From DAOUBP01 sp964513075 (GTDB taxonomy: Bacteria > Chloroflexota > Anaerolineae > CG2-30-64-16): a DNA stretch of 64,000 nucleotides. The position numbers and the translations under genes were made by a program. Positions 9,708 through 18,314 of this stretch are shown here, piece by piece; within the stretch, counting starts at the first letter, position 1, and each line of letters starts with the position of its first letter. A model generated the notes under the pieces. It was not told where the DNA came from, did no database searches, and saw only the letters and a list, made by a program, of their open reading frames with translations. The stretch covers positions 1-64,000 of the forward strand of contig CAZELR010000018.1 in assembly GCA_964513075.1 (NCBI GenBank), given 5' to 3'.

Positions 9708-10628
9708 ATGGCGGCAAAATGGGATCTCCTCGGTTTCGGTGCGGTAGCAGTAGACGACCTGCTGTACCTGGATGCCTACCCCGCTGCGGGAAGCAAGGTG
9801 CAGGTGCGTGAGGAGCGGCGGCAGGGCGGCGGCCTGGCGGGCACGGCGCTGGTGGCAGCCGCGCGGCTGGGCGCCCGTGCCGCCTATGCCGGCGTTTTGG
9901 GCAATGACGAGCTGTCGCGATTCACGTTGGCGGAGTTGGAGCGCGCCGGCGTCGATTGCAGCCCGGTGTTGCGCCGTCCAGGCGCCGGACCCCGTCACTC
10001 GGTGATCCTGGTGGACTGCGCCACCGGCGGCCGCACCATCCTGTCATCGCGGGCAGGGGCAGTTCCGCCGCCTGCCGAGATGGCCTCGGCTGACCTGCTG
10101 GGTGCATGCCGGGTGCTGTTTGTCGATCACACCGTCGCGGCTTTTGCGCTGACCGCAGTCCCGCTGGCCCAGCGCCTCGGCATCCCGGTAGTGGCCGATC
10201 TGGAGCGGGTGACCCCCGAAGTGCTGGCGTTGATCGAGCTGGTCGATCACCTGGTGGTGGGGGTGGGATTTGCGCGGCAGGTGACGGGCCAGGAAGCGCC
10301 CGAGGAGATGGTGCGTGCGTTATTTGGTTCCAGCCGCACCTGTATCGTCACCGCAGGCGAGCAAGGGTGTTGGTACGCAGATCGGCAGACCGGCGGTGTG
10401 GTCCGGCATCAGCCCGCGCACCGCGTGGAGGCCGTGGACACAACCGGCTGCGGTGATGTGTTCCACGGCGCGTACGCGGCGATGATTGCGCGCGGGGAGC
10501 CGGTCGCGCGGGCGGTGGTCGTCGCAACCGCGGCCGCGGGGTTGAAAGCGACGCAGCCCGGCGGCCGAAGTGGTATACCGGATTTGGCTACCGTTGAGCG
10601 GTATCTCTCTGGGGCAGCTGTGTCATGA
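9708..10628 (+). CDS. PfkB/ribokinase-family sugar kinase
   Basis: 306 residues, usual length. Phosphorylates a sugar or nucleoside hydroxyl with ATP. The C-terminal PfkB signature DTTGCGDVFHGAY (near residues 244-256) contains the catalytic-base aspartate and anion-hole glycines. The N-terminal region has the GGGLAG substrate loop. The first residues resemble members annotated as sulfofructose or carbohydrate kinases, but the substrate cannot be assigned. Its last 41 bases overlap, tail to tail, the end of the EamA transporter gene on the other strand. Confidence 0.85.
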   Translation: MAAKWDLLGFGAVAVDDLLYLDAYPAAGSKVQVREERRQGGGLAGTALVAAARLGARAAYAGVLGNDELSRFTLAELERAGVDCSPVLRRPGAGPRHSVILVDCATGGRTILSSRAGAVPPPAEMASADLLGACRVLFVDHTVAAFALTAVPLAQRLGIPVVADLERVTPEVLALIELVDHLVVGVGFARQVTGQEAPEEMVRALFGSSRTCIVTAGEQGCWYADRQTGGVVRHQPAHRVEAVDTTGCGDVFHGAYAAMIARGEPVARAVVVATAAAGLKATQPGGRSGIPDLATVERYLSGAAVS

Positions 10629-11481
10629 TTACTGCGGTAAACATCAGGATGCAGCCGGCGATTTCTTTCGCGCTCATGACTTCGCCCAGCAACAGCGTGC
10701 CGCTGATGACTGCGAAAACCGACTCCATGCTCAGAATGATGGAAGCGATGGTCGGGTCGGTATTTTTCTGGCCGATGATCTGGAAGGTGTACGCGACACC
10801 GACGACCACAATCGCTGTATAGAGAATCGGTAGTGCACCCGACACGATAGCCGCGATACTCGGTGTTTCCGTGATGAGCGCTGCGCCGGCAGACAGCAGA
10901 CCGGTAACCAAGAACTGGATAAGGGACATTGTGAGACCATCAACCATCGGTGCAAAATGGTCGATGATCAAGATATGAAGTGCCCAGAAGATCGCGCCGA
11001 TCAGCACGATCAAGTCTCCGTTTTGAATGGTGAAGCCTTCTTTGATCGTCAGGAGATATAACCCCACAACTGCCAGGGCCACGCCCATCCAGACGAGACT
11101 GCGAACTCTTTTGTGTAGGAAGTATCCAAACAAAGGAACCAATATGATGTACAGGGTTGTGATGAAGCCGGCTTTTCCCGCAGTTGTATGAACGATGCCA
11201 ACCTGCTGCAAAGAGGCTGCCACAAACAATGCCAGGCCACAGGCGACCCCGCCGATCAAGGTCGATCTTGGGGCGTGTCTTCTCGTTTCGGAACCCCTCA
11301 TGACTAAAGCCACCGGAAGCAGAACCAATGCGCCAAGAATGAAGCGTGATGCTCCAAAGGTGAATGGGCCGATATAGTCCATGCTCACTTTTTGCGCAAC
11401 AAAGGATGTTCCCCAGATCAGAGCGGTGATCGTCAGGAAAATCTCCCCGCGGAGCTCCCGGTGTTTTAAGCCGCTCATCAA
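10588..11481 (-). CDS. EamA/DMT-family membrane transporter, probably acquired
   Basis: 297 residues with about ten hydrophobic helices in two EamA repeats (the first begins ITALIWGTSFVAQK). This is the drug/metabolite transporter superfamily, which exports amino acids or other small metabolites through the inner membrane. Its base composition is visibly lower in G+C than both neighbours, with many A/T-ending codons. Its last 13 or so codons are read from the antisense of the PfkB kinase 3' end, so the native stop was probably lost when it arrived here. Both suggest horizontal transfer. Substrate unknown. Confidence 0.87.
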   Translation of the reverse strand: MMSGLKHRELRGEIFLTITALIWGTSFVAQKVSMDYIGPFTFGASRFILGALVLLPVALVMRGSETRRHAPRSTLIGGVACGLALFVAASLQQVGIVHTTAGKAGFITTLYIILVPLFGYFLHKRVRSLVWMGVALAVVGLYLLTIKEGFTIQNGDLIVLIGAIFWALHILIIDHFAPMVDGLTMSLIQFLVTGLLSAGAALITETPSIAAIVSGALPILYTAIVVVGVAYTFQIIGQKNTDPTIASIILSMESVFAVISGTLLLGEVMSAKEIAGCILMFTAVIMTQLPQRDTAQR

Positions 11482-11568
11482 GTTTTCTCCACTCTTAAAA
11501 TACCAGTCCCCGGCGAGTTACAAACCCGCCGGGAACTGCACGTGCCCGAGTCCTGAAGCGCCAGCATG

Positions 11569-12816
11569 TCACAGGGTGGTCAGCAGCAGGGGAATCTCCA
11601 TCTCCTGCGGCGTCAATCCGCCGTGGTGCCCATAGAAATTCTGCTCGAAGCGGCCCCGCTCATACCACCAGACCGTCTCGCCGGCATACGGCAGGATCAC
11701 CAGGTTGCCGACGCGCGCCAGGAAGGTGGCCGAAGGCGGCTGCTGGCCGAAGAAGCCGGCCGCGATCAGGTCGCTGGTGCAATAGACGGCGGCGCGGCCG
11801 GCCAGCCGTTCGGCCAGTAACGCCTGCACCTCCGGCAGCCGGTCATCTTTGACGTGCAGGAAGAAATCCCGGGCAGCCCCCGCCGGTACCAGCAACTCCC
11901 CTCTGCGATTTCGCTTCAGGTCGCGATCGATCCCCGCAAAGCGCGGGTCGGTGTTAAGATAGATCGTCGTCTCAGGATCGGTCTCGACCTCGCCGTGATC
12001 GGCCGTGAGGATAAATAACGTCTCGCCCTGTGAGCGGCCCAGCCGCGTGAAGAAAACCCGTTCCAGCGCGGTGAGGAAGGTGTCCAGCTCCGCCTCGACC
12101 TGGGGTGAGTCAGGGCCGTACTCGTGGCACAGCCCGTCGAAGCGGTCGAAGTAGAGCACGTAGTACGCCGGCCCCTGCTGTTCGGCCAGGAGCTCGCGCA
12201 GGTTCACCAGCGCCTCGGGCAGGGTGCGGCAGCCGATCGCCGCCGTGACCCCGCGATACACCGCGTCCGAGTAGGTGGAAGGCGTGTATTCGCGGTGCGA
12301 GAAGATGTAGGACGCGATGCCGGCCTGGTTCAGGGCCGGATACACCGTCTGCGCCGGATAGAGCGGCGCCGGGTTGATGCCGAAGTTCTTGAGCTGCTCA
12401 GCGTACTTGTTGCCCGCGTAGGAGAAGAGCATCGGCGTAATGATGGCATCCAACGCCGGCTCGTAAACGTTCCACTCGTAGATGCCGCTTTGCCCGGTCT
12501 CCAGCCCGGTGTGCAGGCAGGTGATGTGCGCAGCCGTGGTGGATGGGAACTGCGAGGTGGCCTTTGTGACGGTGCCATGATCGAGGAAGCGGCGCAGCGC
12601 AGGGTAGCCGTCGGCGATTTTCTCAAAGAAGCGCCAGCCGAATCCATCCAGCAGCAGGACGATCACCGTCCGGTAGGTGGTGGGCAGTCCTGCCAGTGTC
12701 TCGGGCGCCAGCGCGACGCTGCCGTGACCCAACAGCCCTGCGATGCTGCGCGGGATTGCAGTGAAGTTACGGCCATCGTAGGTGGGCTTGATGAAGGCTT
12801 GATCTAGACGGAACAT
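11569..12816 (-). CDS. Alkaline phosphatase superfamily phosphodiesterase/pyrophosphatase
   Basis: 415 residues. The nucleotide pyrophosphatase/phosphodiesterase branch of the alkaline phosphatase superfamily uses two metal ions to cleave phosphodiesters. Motifs include VIVLLLDGFGWRF near the N-terminus (metal-binding aspartate), a following SQFPSTTAAH segment carrying the nucleophile threonine or serine, YFDRFDGLCHEYGPDS, and FILTADHGEVE (metal ligands). The open frame extends upstream to 12963, but that part crosses the palindromes at 12879-12919 and does not look coding. The ATG at 12816 begins the conserved part. No signal peptide is seen. True substrate unknown. Confidence 0.82.
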   Translation of the reverse strand: MFRLDQAFIKPTYDGRNFTAIPRSIAGLLGHGSVALAPETLAGLPTTYRTVIVLLLDGFGWRFFEKIADGYPALRRFLDHGTVTKATSQFPSTTAAHITCLHTGLETGQSGIYEWNVYEPALDAIITPMLFSYAGNKYAEQLKNFGINPAPLYPAQTVYPALNQAGIASYIFSHREYTPSTYSDAVYRGVTAAIGCRTLPEALVNLRELLAEQQGPAYYVLYFDRFDGLCHEYGPDSPQVEAELDTFLTALERVFFTRLGRSQGETLFILTADHGEVETDPETTIYLNTDPRFAGIDRDLKRNRRGELLVPAGAARDFFLHVKDDRLPEVQALLAERLAGRAAVYCTSDLIAAGFFGQQPPSATFLARVGNLVILPYAGETVWWYERGRFEQNFYGHHGGLTPQEMEIPLLLTTL

Positions 12817-12878
12817 TAGCGGATGCCTCCGGATCACTTGTGCATTTAGGCGTAAACAGGATGGTCGTCTCCTGTAAC

Positions 12879-12919
12879 GCAATCCGCCGGATTGCGGCCG
12901 AACAATCCAGCGGATTGTT
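12879..12919. repeat. Two tandem near-identical palindromes
   Basis: Palindrome 1 is GCAATCCGCCGGATTGC (12879-12895), an 8-bp stem around one base. Palindrome 2 is AACAATCCAGCGGATTGTT (12901-12919), an 8-bp stem with a 3-base loop. They share the core CAATCC-n-GGATTG and lie five bases apart, between the phosphodiesterase and the FMN-protein gene. They could be a dispersed repeat family or a paired protein-binding site. Confidence 0.6.
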
Positions 12920-12974
12920 TTACTGGGCCATCGGGTAAGTTCCGCCCAGTTGTACCAAACCAAATCTCTGAGTC

Positions 12975-13490
12975 TTATTGTTCCTGGCCGACCAAAGGAG
13001 GCCGCAACTCCAAAGCATTGCGTTTCCCCGTCATCGCCAGCACCTGGACGCAGCCGACGATCGTCTTTGTCAGCCGCGCCCTGACCAAGAGCCGTTGCAG
13101 CAGCGGCTCCGGGTCGGGCTCCAGTTGGCGGATCATCAACTCCAGCGCCGCTCGCTTTTCGCCTTCGTCTTCAAGGAAAGTAACCTCTCCGCTGAAGTGC
13201 ACCGAGCGGTAGGCGTGGTCGCACTTGCCGGTCACGTAGCCGTGATCTTCGACCACCTGCCCCCACACGCGTGGGCTGGCGCGCATAAAGGCCAGCTTCT
13301 TGCCCTCCTCCGCGCCGTGGAAGTAGAAGCAGAGGCGCTGGGGGTCGAAGCCGTAATTCAGCGTGACCAGGTACGGCTCGCCGTCCTTCACCAGCGCCAA
13401 TGTCATCAGCCGCTGCCCCGTGATGATCTCCGTCAGCTCAGCGCGATCGGTGAACATCTTCTCAGGGTGGTGGAAATGATATTCAGCCAT
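12975..13490 (-). CDS. Pyridoxamine 5'-phosphate oxidase-fold FMN-binding protein
   Basis: 171 residues with the split-barrel FMN-binding fold of the PPOX/NimA-like family (LALVKDGEPYLVTLNYGFD, then YFHGAEEGKKLAFMRASPRV). Such proteins bind flavin or haem and reduce small molecules, including nitro compounds; the exact reaction cannot be read here. Its ATG directly follows the TAG of osmC (TAGATG), so the two genes are translationally coupled and share the PerR-like-box promoter, which points to a role in oxidative or nitrosative stress. Confidence 0.8.
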   Translation of the reverse strand: MAEYHFHHPEKMFTDRAELTEIITGQRLMTLALVKDGEPYLVTLNYGFDPQRLCFYFHGAEEGKKLAFMRASPRVWGQVVEDHGYVTGKCDHAYRSVHFSGEVTFLEDEGEKRAALELMIRQLEPDPEPLLQRLLVRARLTKTIVGCVQVLAMTGKRNALELRPPLVGQEQ

Positions 13491-13907
13491 CTACCCTACG
13501 AGTTTGGCGTTCAGCTTGATCTCCGGGCCGGCCAGCGCCTTGGACACGGGGCAGCCCTTCTTGGCGGCTTCGGCCAGTTCCTGGAAGGTTTCTTCGCTGC
13601 ACCCAGGCACCTCGGCCTCGGAATCCAGCTCGATCAGCGTGATTGTCGGCCCGGCCCCCAGGTGGACGGTGGCGGTGGTGCGGATGGTGGGCACGAAGCC
13701 CTTGTTGCTGAGCAGCGCGGACAGGAACATCGAGAAGCAGCCTGCGTGTGCGGCGCCGATGAGCTCCTCGGGGTTGGTTCCCGGGCCCGACTCAAAACGT
13801 GAGGCAAAGGTGAACGGCCCTTCGTACGCGCCGCTGGCCAGTTTCATGGTGCCGGCGCCTTCCTTCAGCGTGCCCTTCCATTCTGCAGATGATGCTCGAG
13901 TTGTCAT
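13491..13907 (-). CDS. osmC: OsmC-type organic hydroperoxide reductase
   Basis: 138 residues, normal for OsmC. It detoxifies organic hydroperoxides with two cysteines. The peroxidatic cysteine is in HAGCFSM and the resolving cysteine is in KKGCPVSKAL. The N-terminus (RASSAEWKGTLKEGAGT) is also typical of the OsmC branch. A strong ribosome site (AAAGGAG) lies upstream. It is first in a two-gene operon with the FMN-protein gene, driven by a promoter overlapping a PerR-like operator. Confidence 0.92.
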   Translation of the reverse strand: MTTRASSAEWKGTLKEGAGTMKLASGAYEGPFTFASRFESGPGTNPEELIGAAHAGCFSMFLSALLSNKGFVPTIRTTATVHLGAGPTITLIELDSEAEVPGCSEETFQELAEAAKKGCPVSKALAGPEIKLNAKLVG

Positions 13908-13941
13908 GGGTATCTCCTTTGGGTGGGTGATTAAAATACTA

Positions 13942-13978
13942 CGATAATCATTATAACATTACACATATTGTGACGCAA
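13942..13978 (-). promoter_or_regulatory. osmC promoter overlapped by a PerR-like box
   Basis: On the minus strand: TTGCGT (13973-13978), a 17-base spacer and TATAAT (13950-13955). The 15 bases at 13942-13956 read TTATAATGATTATCG on the minus strand, matching the PerR operator consensus TTATAATnATTATAA at all but the last two positions. The box covers the -10, so a bound Fur/PerR-family repressor would block the polymerase. No perR gene is in this window. Confidence 0.6.
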
Positions 13979-13985
13979 ACGTAGT

Positions 13986-15119
13986 CTATATGTTCAATAT
14001 CAGCACGCACGCGGGCGACGGCACAGCAGCGCTGTATCCCGTGGGCGTGAGGCGACCCGTATCGGCGTCGACGTGGAAGGTGACCAGCGAATCGCTGTCC
14101 TGGTTGGCGGCGACGAGCAGGCGGCCATCCGGGCTGAGCGCGAAGTGGCGCGGGGTGAGGCCGCGGGTCGACTCGTGTCCGATCAGCGTCAGGGCGCTGC
14201 CGTCCGGCGCGACCGCGCAGATCGAGATGCTGTCATGGCCGCGGATGGAAGCATAGACGAAGCGTCCGGCCGCGTCGATCGCGATTTCGGCGGCGGAATC
14301 GAGATTCTTCGGGCTGCCGCCCTCAGAATGACTGGGAAGAAGGGAGACCCAGCCCCGCTCGACCAGCACGCCCGACGCGGGATCGAACGCCAACACCGAA
14401 ACCGTGACGTCGAGCTCGTTGATGCAGTAGATCCAACGCCCGTTGGGGTGCAGCGCCAGGTGGCGCGGCCCCGCGCCGGGGTGGATGATGGCCCAGGGTG
14501 GGTCGTTCGGGACCAAAGCGCCCTGTTTGGCGTCGAAACGGTAGACACAGACCTTGTCGATGCCGAGATCGGGGATGAACAGGTAGCGCCTTGTCAGGTC
14601 CGGGTAGACGCCGTGCGGGTGCGGCCTCTGCTGGCGTGCCGGGTTAGGTCCGGCGCCGCTGTGGCGCACCTGTTGGGTCACGGGCGCCACCCGGCCGTCG
14701 CTTCCGATTGGCAGCGTGGTCACGTTGCCGCCGTTATAGTTCGCGATCAGCACGCACCGGCCCTCACCATCGACCGTGACATGGCACGGCGCCCCGCCGC
14801 CGGTGGGCTGCGAGTTCAGGGCGGTCAACGCGGCGAAGTTAGCGCCCGGCCGCGTGTCGATGGCCAACGCGTGCAGCGCGCCGCCGGGCTGGTCCGCCGC
14901 CATGTTGTCCACCTCGCTGACCGCGTAGATCTGAGGGCGCATCGGGTCCAACGCCAGGAACGCCGGGTTGGTCAGGCGGGCCGCGACGCCATCGGAGGCC
15001 AGCGCGCCCGTGTCAGCATCGAGTCGAAGACGGTAGATGCCCTCGCCGTGGCCATCTACATGCGGCAAGCGCCGCGTGTACGTGCCCAGGTACAGCACGC
15101 ATTCTCGTGTTTGCGACAT
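13986..15119 (-). CDS. Lactonase-family beta-propeller protein (6-phosphogluconolactonase type)
   Basis: 377 residues forming the seven-bladed propeller of the YbhE/Pgl family (lactonase, Pfam PF10282). Blade-like repeats are seen, for example FVYASIRGHDSISI, LLVAANQDSDSLVTFHVD and HPNGRWIYCINELDVTVSVL. In E. coli this family hydrolyses 6-phosphogluconolactone in the pentose phosphate pathway, but many homologues act on other lactones. Cytoplasmic: no signal peptide. The gene lies 27 bases downstream of the DUF3105 gene on the same strand. Confidence 0.82.
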   Translation of the reverse strand: MSQTRECVLYLGTYTRRLPHVDGHGEGIYRLRLDADTGALASDGVAARLTNPAFLALDPMRPQIYAVSEVDNMAADQPGGALHALAIDTRPGANFAALTALNSQPTGGGAPCHVTVDGEGRCVLIANYNGGNVTTLPIGSDGRVAPVTQQVRHSGAGPNPARQQRPHPHGVYPDLTRRYLFIPDLGIDKVCVYRFDAKQGALVPNDPPWAIIHPGAGPRHLALHPNGRWIYCINELDVTVSVLAFDPASGVLVERGWVSLLPSHSEGGSPKNLDSAAEIAIDAAGRFVYASIRGHDSISICAVAPDGSALTLIGHESTRGLTPRHFALSPDGRLLVAANQDSDSLVTFHVDADTGRLTPTGYSAAVPSPACVLILNI

Positions 15120-15146
15120 AGCACTGGTTCTTTCGTTTCTTTGGTG

Positions 15147-15752
15147 TCACCCGATGGGATTGCCGATGCCTCCGCTGCATTCGGCGCCTCGCTCGGGCGT
15201 CTGCGGCCCTTGCTCATACTTCTTGAGGAAGCGGGACAGGCGGGCATCATCCGCACCGGGCAACTGGAGCTGTATCCCCCACCCGGACGCGATCACCGGC
15301 GCCGGAAGGTTCGGGTAGGGCGAAAGCAGTAGGTGGCTGTGTCCCCGGATCATTTGCCGCAACTTGTCGACTTCCGCTTGGGGCAGTTCGGGTTGATAAG
15401 TCACCCAAACAGCGCCATGCTCCAGCGAGTGAACGGCATTTTCGTTGGGCACCGGCTGGTCATAGATGCCGCAATTGAGCGGGGTGGCGCTATGATCACC
15501 GCCGACCGGAGGGATCTGCGCGTAGTTGACGGCTCCCTCGGTGTGGTTGGCCGTCAAACGCGTAAAATACTGAACGCCCGCAATGTCGGCCGTCGCTTTC
15601 TGGACGCTGCTGATGGCGAGCACCGCCACGACAACGACCGTCACTGCCGCGACGGTGATCCACACCCATGTTCTGGACTCGCGGCGTGGCTGGGCTGTTT
15701 GCCTGCGTCTTGATGCTGACGATGACTTGCTGACTCTTGGGGTCTTTCCCAT
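15147..15752 (-). CDS. DUF3105 membrane-anchored protein
   Basis: 201 residues from the ATG at 15752; an upstream extension to 15827 lacks family resemblance. A basic Ser/Arg/Gln-rich N-terminus precedes one membrane helix (near residues 28-48). An outside domain follows with the DUF3105 hallmarks PPVGGDHSATPLNCGIYDQP and HSLEHGAVWVTYQP. Histidines and cysteines in this domain could bind a metal, but no function is established. The C-terminus carries a further cysteine (GAECSGG). Confidence 0.8.
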   Translation of the reverse strand: MGKTPRVSKSSSASRRRQTAQPRRESRTWVWITVAAVTVVVVAVLAISSVQKATADIAGVQYFTRLTANHTEGAVNYAQIPPVGGDHSATPLNCGIYDQPVPNENAVHSLEHGAVWVTYQPELPQAEVDKLRQMIRGHSHLLLSPYPNLPAPVIASGWGIQLQLPGADDARLSRFLKKYEQGPQTPERGAECSGGIGNPIG

Positions 15753-15842
15753 CCGGCTCAACTCCTGACTAATCCTTGATCGAGAGAATTTGCATTGTAG
15801 TACCAGATAGGCCTTTTTTCGCCCCAAGCGCAGTAACCTGCA

Positions 15843-15875
15843 TACCGGTGCGGGGACGCAGCCCTCGCACCGGTA
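15843..15875. terminator. Hairpin after the GH13 gene
   Basis: A 10-bp perfect stem (TACCGGTGCG at 15843-15852 and its complement at 15866-15875) with a 13-base loop lies just past the GH13 stop. No T-run follows on either strand, so termination is uncertain. It may instead be a dispersed palindrome. Confidence 0.4.
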
Positions 15876-15885
15876 CGCTCGTCAA

Positions 15886-17580
15886 CTATTTCGTCAACCG
15901 ATAGACGCGCGCTTCATAAGGCCGCAGGGTGAAGCGGCCGATGTCCTCGGCCGGATCAACTTCATAGTTGCTGATCACCAGCTCTTTGCCGGTGAAAGAT
16001 ACGGCATCGGGCAGCTTGAAGACCGGCGCCTCCTTGCTGAAGTTACAGATCACCAGCCGCCGCTCTTCACCCAGCGTCCGCATATACGCGTAGATCTGCC
16101 GGTGGTCGGGCAGGAGTAGGTCGTATTTGCCGTAGACCATCACCGGGTTGGCTTTGCGTAACCGGATCAGCTTGCGGTAGGTGTGGAAGACCGAGCCCGG
16201 ATCGACCAACTCCTGTTCGGCGTTGATCTTGGTGTAGTTGGGGTTGACCTGGATCCAGGGCTTGCCGGTCGTAAAGCCGGCGTTGGCGCTCGCATTCCAC
16301 TGTATTGGCGTCCGGGCATTGTCGCGGCCCTTGGCGTAGATCGAGTTCATGACCTCCGCCGGGTCCCTGCCATGTGTGCCGATGGCCTCTCGGTACATGT
16401 TGAGCGTCTCGATATCGCGGTACTCGTCGATCGTGGCGAAGCGGACATTGGTCATGCCCAGTTCCTCGCCCTGGTAGACGTATGGCGTCCCTTGCAGGAA
16501 GTGCAGGAAGGTGCCGAGCATCTTGGCCGATTCGATCCGGTACTCACCATCGTCACCGAAGCGCGACACCGAGCGCGGCTGGTCGTGGTTGGAGAGGTAT
16601 TGGCTGTTCCAGCCTTGGCCCGCGAGCGCATTCTGCCAGCGCGACATTGTCTTCTTCAAATCGCGCAGGTCCATCGGCTTCAGCGCCCATTTGCCGTACA
16701 TGTGACCGCCGATTGAGTCGAGGTCCATGTGCTCGAACTGGAACAGCATATTGAGCGCGCCGGTCTCTTCGTTGGTGATCTCGATGCCCTGCACGGTGGT
16801 GGCGCCCGGCGCCTCGCCCACGGTGATGCAGTCGTAGTGCGACAGCACCTCGCCGCGCATCTCGCGCAGGAACTCCAGCAGCCGCGGGCCGTTGAACACG
16901 TGTATGAAGCCGGGCTGCAGGAAGCCCTCGCGCACCACCGGCGCGTCCGGCAGACCCGGGGTCTTGGAGATCATATTGATGACGTCCATGCGGAAGCCAT
17001 CGATCCCCTTCTTGAACCAGAAGTGCATCATGTCGTAGACCTCAGCGCGGACCTTGGGGTTCTCCCAGTTCAGGTCGGGCTGCTTCTTCGAGAACATGTG
17101 CAGGTAATACTCGCCGGTAGCCTCGTTGTACTCCCAGGCCGAACCGCTGAACGAAGCCTCCCAGTTGTTGGGCTCGCGGCCGTCCACGGGGTCGCGCCAC
17201 ATGTAGTAGTCGTGGTAAGGGTTGTCCCTGGATTTGCGGGCCTCTTGGAACCACGCGTGCTCGTCCGAGGTGTGGTTGACCACCAGGTCCATCATCAGCT
17301 TGATGCCGCGCTGGTGCATCCCGGCCAGCATCTCGTCGAAGTCGGCCATCGTGCCGAACTCGTCCATGATGTCCCGGTAATCGCTGATGTCATAGCCGTT
17401 ATCGTCGTTGGGCGACTTATAGACGGGCGACAGCCAGACGACGTCGATGCCCAGCTCTTTGAGATAGTCGAGCTTGCTGATGATCCCGCGCAGGTCGCCG
17501 ACGCCGTCACCGTTGCTGTCACAGAAGCTGCGGGGGTAGATTTGATAGACGACGCTTTCTTTCCACCAGGCTTTGTTCAC
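15886..17580 (-). CDS. GH13 alpha-glucosidase (oligo-1,6-glucosidase type)
   Basis: 564 residues, the standard length for GH13 oligo-1,6-glucosidase, alpha-glucosidase and trehalulose enzymes. It removes glucose from the non-reducing ends of isomalto- or malto-oligosaccharides in the cytoplasm. Catalytic residues: nucleophile Asp in GFRMDVIN near 198, acid/base Glu in TVGEAPG near 255, and a third Asp in SNHDQPR near 331, matching the family spacing. The start is the GTG at 17580 (VNKAWWKES) with AAAGGAG eight bases upstream. The longer frame to 17754 overlaps the flavoprotein gene and is not used. It starts four bases after the flavoprotein stop. Confidence 0.93.
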   Translation of the reverse strand: MNKAWWKESVVYQIYPRSFCDSNGDGVGDLRGIISKLDYLKELGIDVVWLSPVYKSPNDDNGYDISDYRDIMDEFGTMADFDEMLAGMHQRGIKLMMDLVVNHTSDEHAWFQEARKSRDNPYHDYYMWRDPVDGREPNNWEASFSGSAWEYNEATGEYYLHMFSKKQPDLNWENPKVRAEVYDMMHFWFKKGIDGFRMDVINMISKTPGLPDAPVVREGFLQPGFIHVFNGPRLLEFLREMRGEVLSHYDCITVGEAPGATTVQGIEITNEETGALNMLFQFEHMDLDSIGGHMYGKWALKPMDLRDLKKTMSRWQNALAGQGWNSQYLSNHDQPRSVSRFGDDGEYRIESAKMLGTFLHFLQGTPYVYQGEELGMTNVRFATIDEYRDIETLNMYREAIGTHGRDPAEVMNSIYAKGRDNARTPIQWNASANAGFTTGKPWIQVNPNYTKINAEQELVDPGSVFHTYRKLIRLRKANPVMVYGKYDLLLPDHRQIYAYMRTLGEERRLVICNFSKEAPVFKLPDAVSFTGKELVISNYEVDPAEDIGRFTLRPYEARVYRLTK

Positions 17581-17584
17581 TAGC

Positions 17585-18169
17585 TCATCTCCTTTGATTT
17601 GTGTTTTTGCCCAGGCGCAGGCCCAACTGAAAGGCGCGCTCCAGAAGTTCCGGCTGGTTCTTGATCTCTTCCGGGGCCGAGACCGCGCCGTAGATGATGT
17701 CGGCGATGTCGGCTTTGAGGTAGCGGCATATGTCCTGGAGGGTTCGAATCGCATTGATTGCGCCCGAGGAATAGGGATCGCTGTCGCCGTAAGTCAGCAC
17801 AAAGCCGAACTGTTTGCCGGCCAATGCGCTGCCGCTGGGGCCTTCCAGGGCATACCACCGGTCGATGCACAGCTTGGCTTGCGCGCTGAGCGAGAACCAG
17901 TAGACTGGGCTGGCGAGCACGATTGCATCGGCGGCCCGCAGCCGGGGATACAACATCTGCATATCATCATCGATGATGCATCCGGCATCCTTCCGCCCCC
18001 GGCAGACGTCGCAGGCATCGCAAGGGTTGATCGTGAGTGGGTGCAGGTCGAAGCTCTCGACCGCGGCCCCGGCATCCCTGGCCCCGGCCGCGATCTGATC
18101 GGCCAGGAGCGAGCTATTCGCCCCTTTTCTGGGGCTGCTCTTGAGAATCAGGATCTGTTTGCCGTTCAT
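17585..18169 (-). CDS. Iron-sulfur flavoprotein / NADPH-dependent FMN reductase family
   Basis: 194 residues with a flavodoxin-like fold: ILILKSSPRKGANSSLLAD is the FMN-phosphate loop. The motif CDACDVCRGRKDAGC (near residues 49-63) gives four closely spaced cysteines, as in iron-sulfur flavoproteins (Isf family) that bind a [4Fe-4S] cluster next to FMN. Role: electron transfer or quinone/nitro reduction, not further definable. The start is the ATG at 18169 with GGGAG upstream. It is followed immediately by the GH13 gene, an odd pairing that may reflect shared transcription only. Confidence 0.83.
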   Translation of the reverse strand: MNGKQILILKSSPRKGANSSLLADQIAAGARDAGAAVESFDLHPLTINPCDACDVCRGRKDAGCIIDDDMQMLYPRLRAADAIVLASPVYWFSLSAQAKLCIDRWYALEGPSGSALAGKQFGFVLTYGDSDPYSSGAINAIRTLQDICRYLKADIADIIYGAVSAPEEIKNQPELLERAFQLGLRLGKNTNQRR

Positions 18170-18196
18170 AGTTCTCCCTCGCATACGTGAATATCC

Positions 18197-18299
18197 GTAG
18201 GGGCGAGGCATCCCGTTCGAAATCTGTCGCAGACCGCTCGGCCGCGCCGATCAAATGCCATCAGTCGTGCAGAATCGTGTGGGGATGCCTCGCCCCTAC
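18197..18299. repeat. MITE-like element with 18-bp perfect inverted ends
   Basis: GTAGGGGCGAGGCATCCC at 18197-18214 is exactly repeated in inverted orientation at 18282-18299, enclosing 67 bases with no open frame. It lies between the flavoprotein and dinB-like genes. Size and structure are those of a miniature inverted-repeat element. No flanking target duplication is obvious by eye. Confidence 0.7.
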
Positions 18300-18314
18300 T
18301 GTTGACGCCCAATA

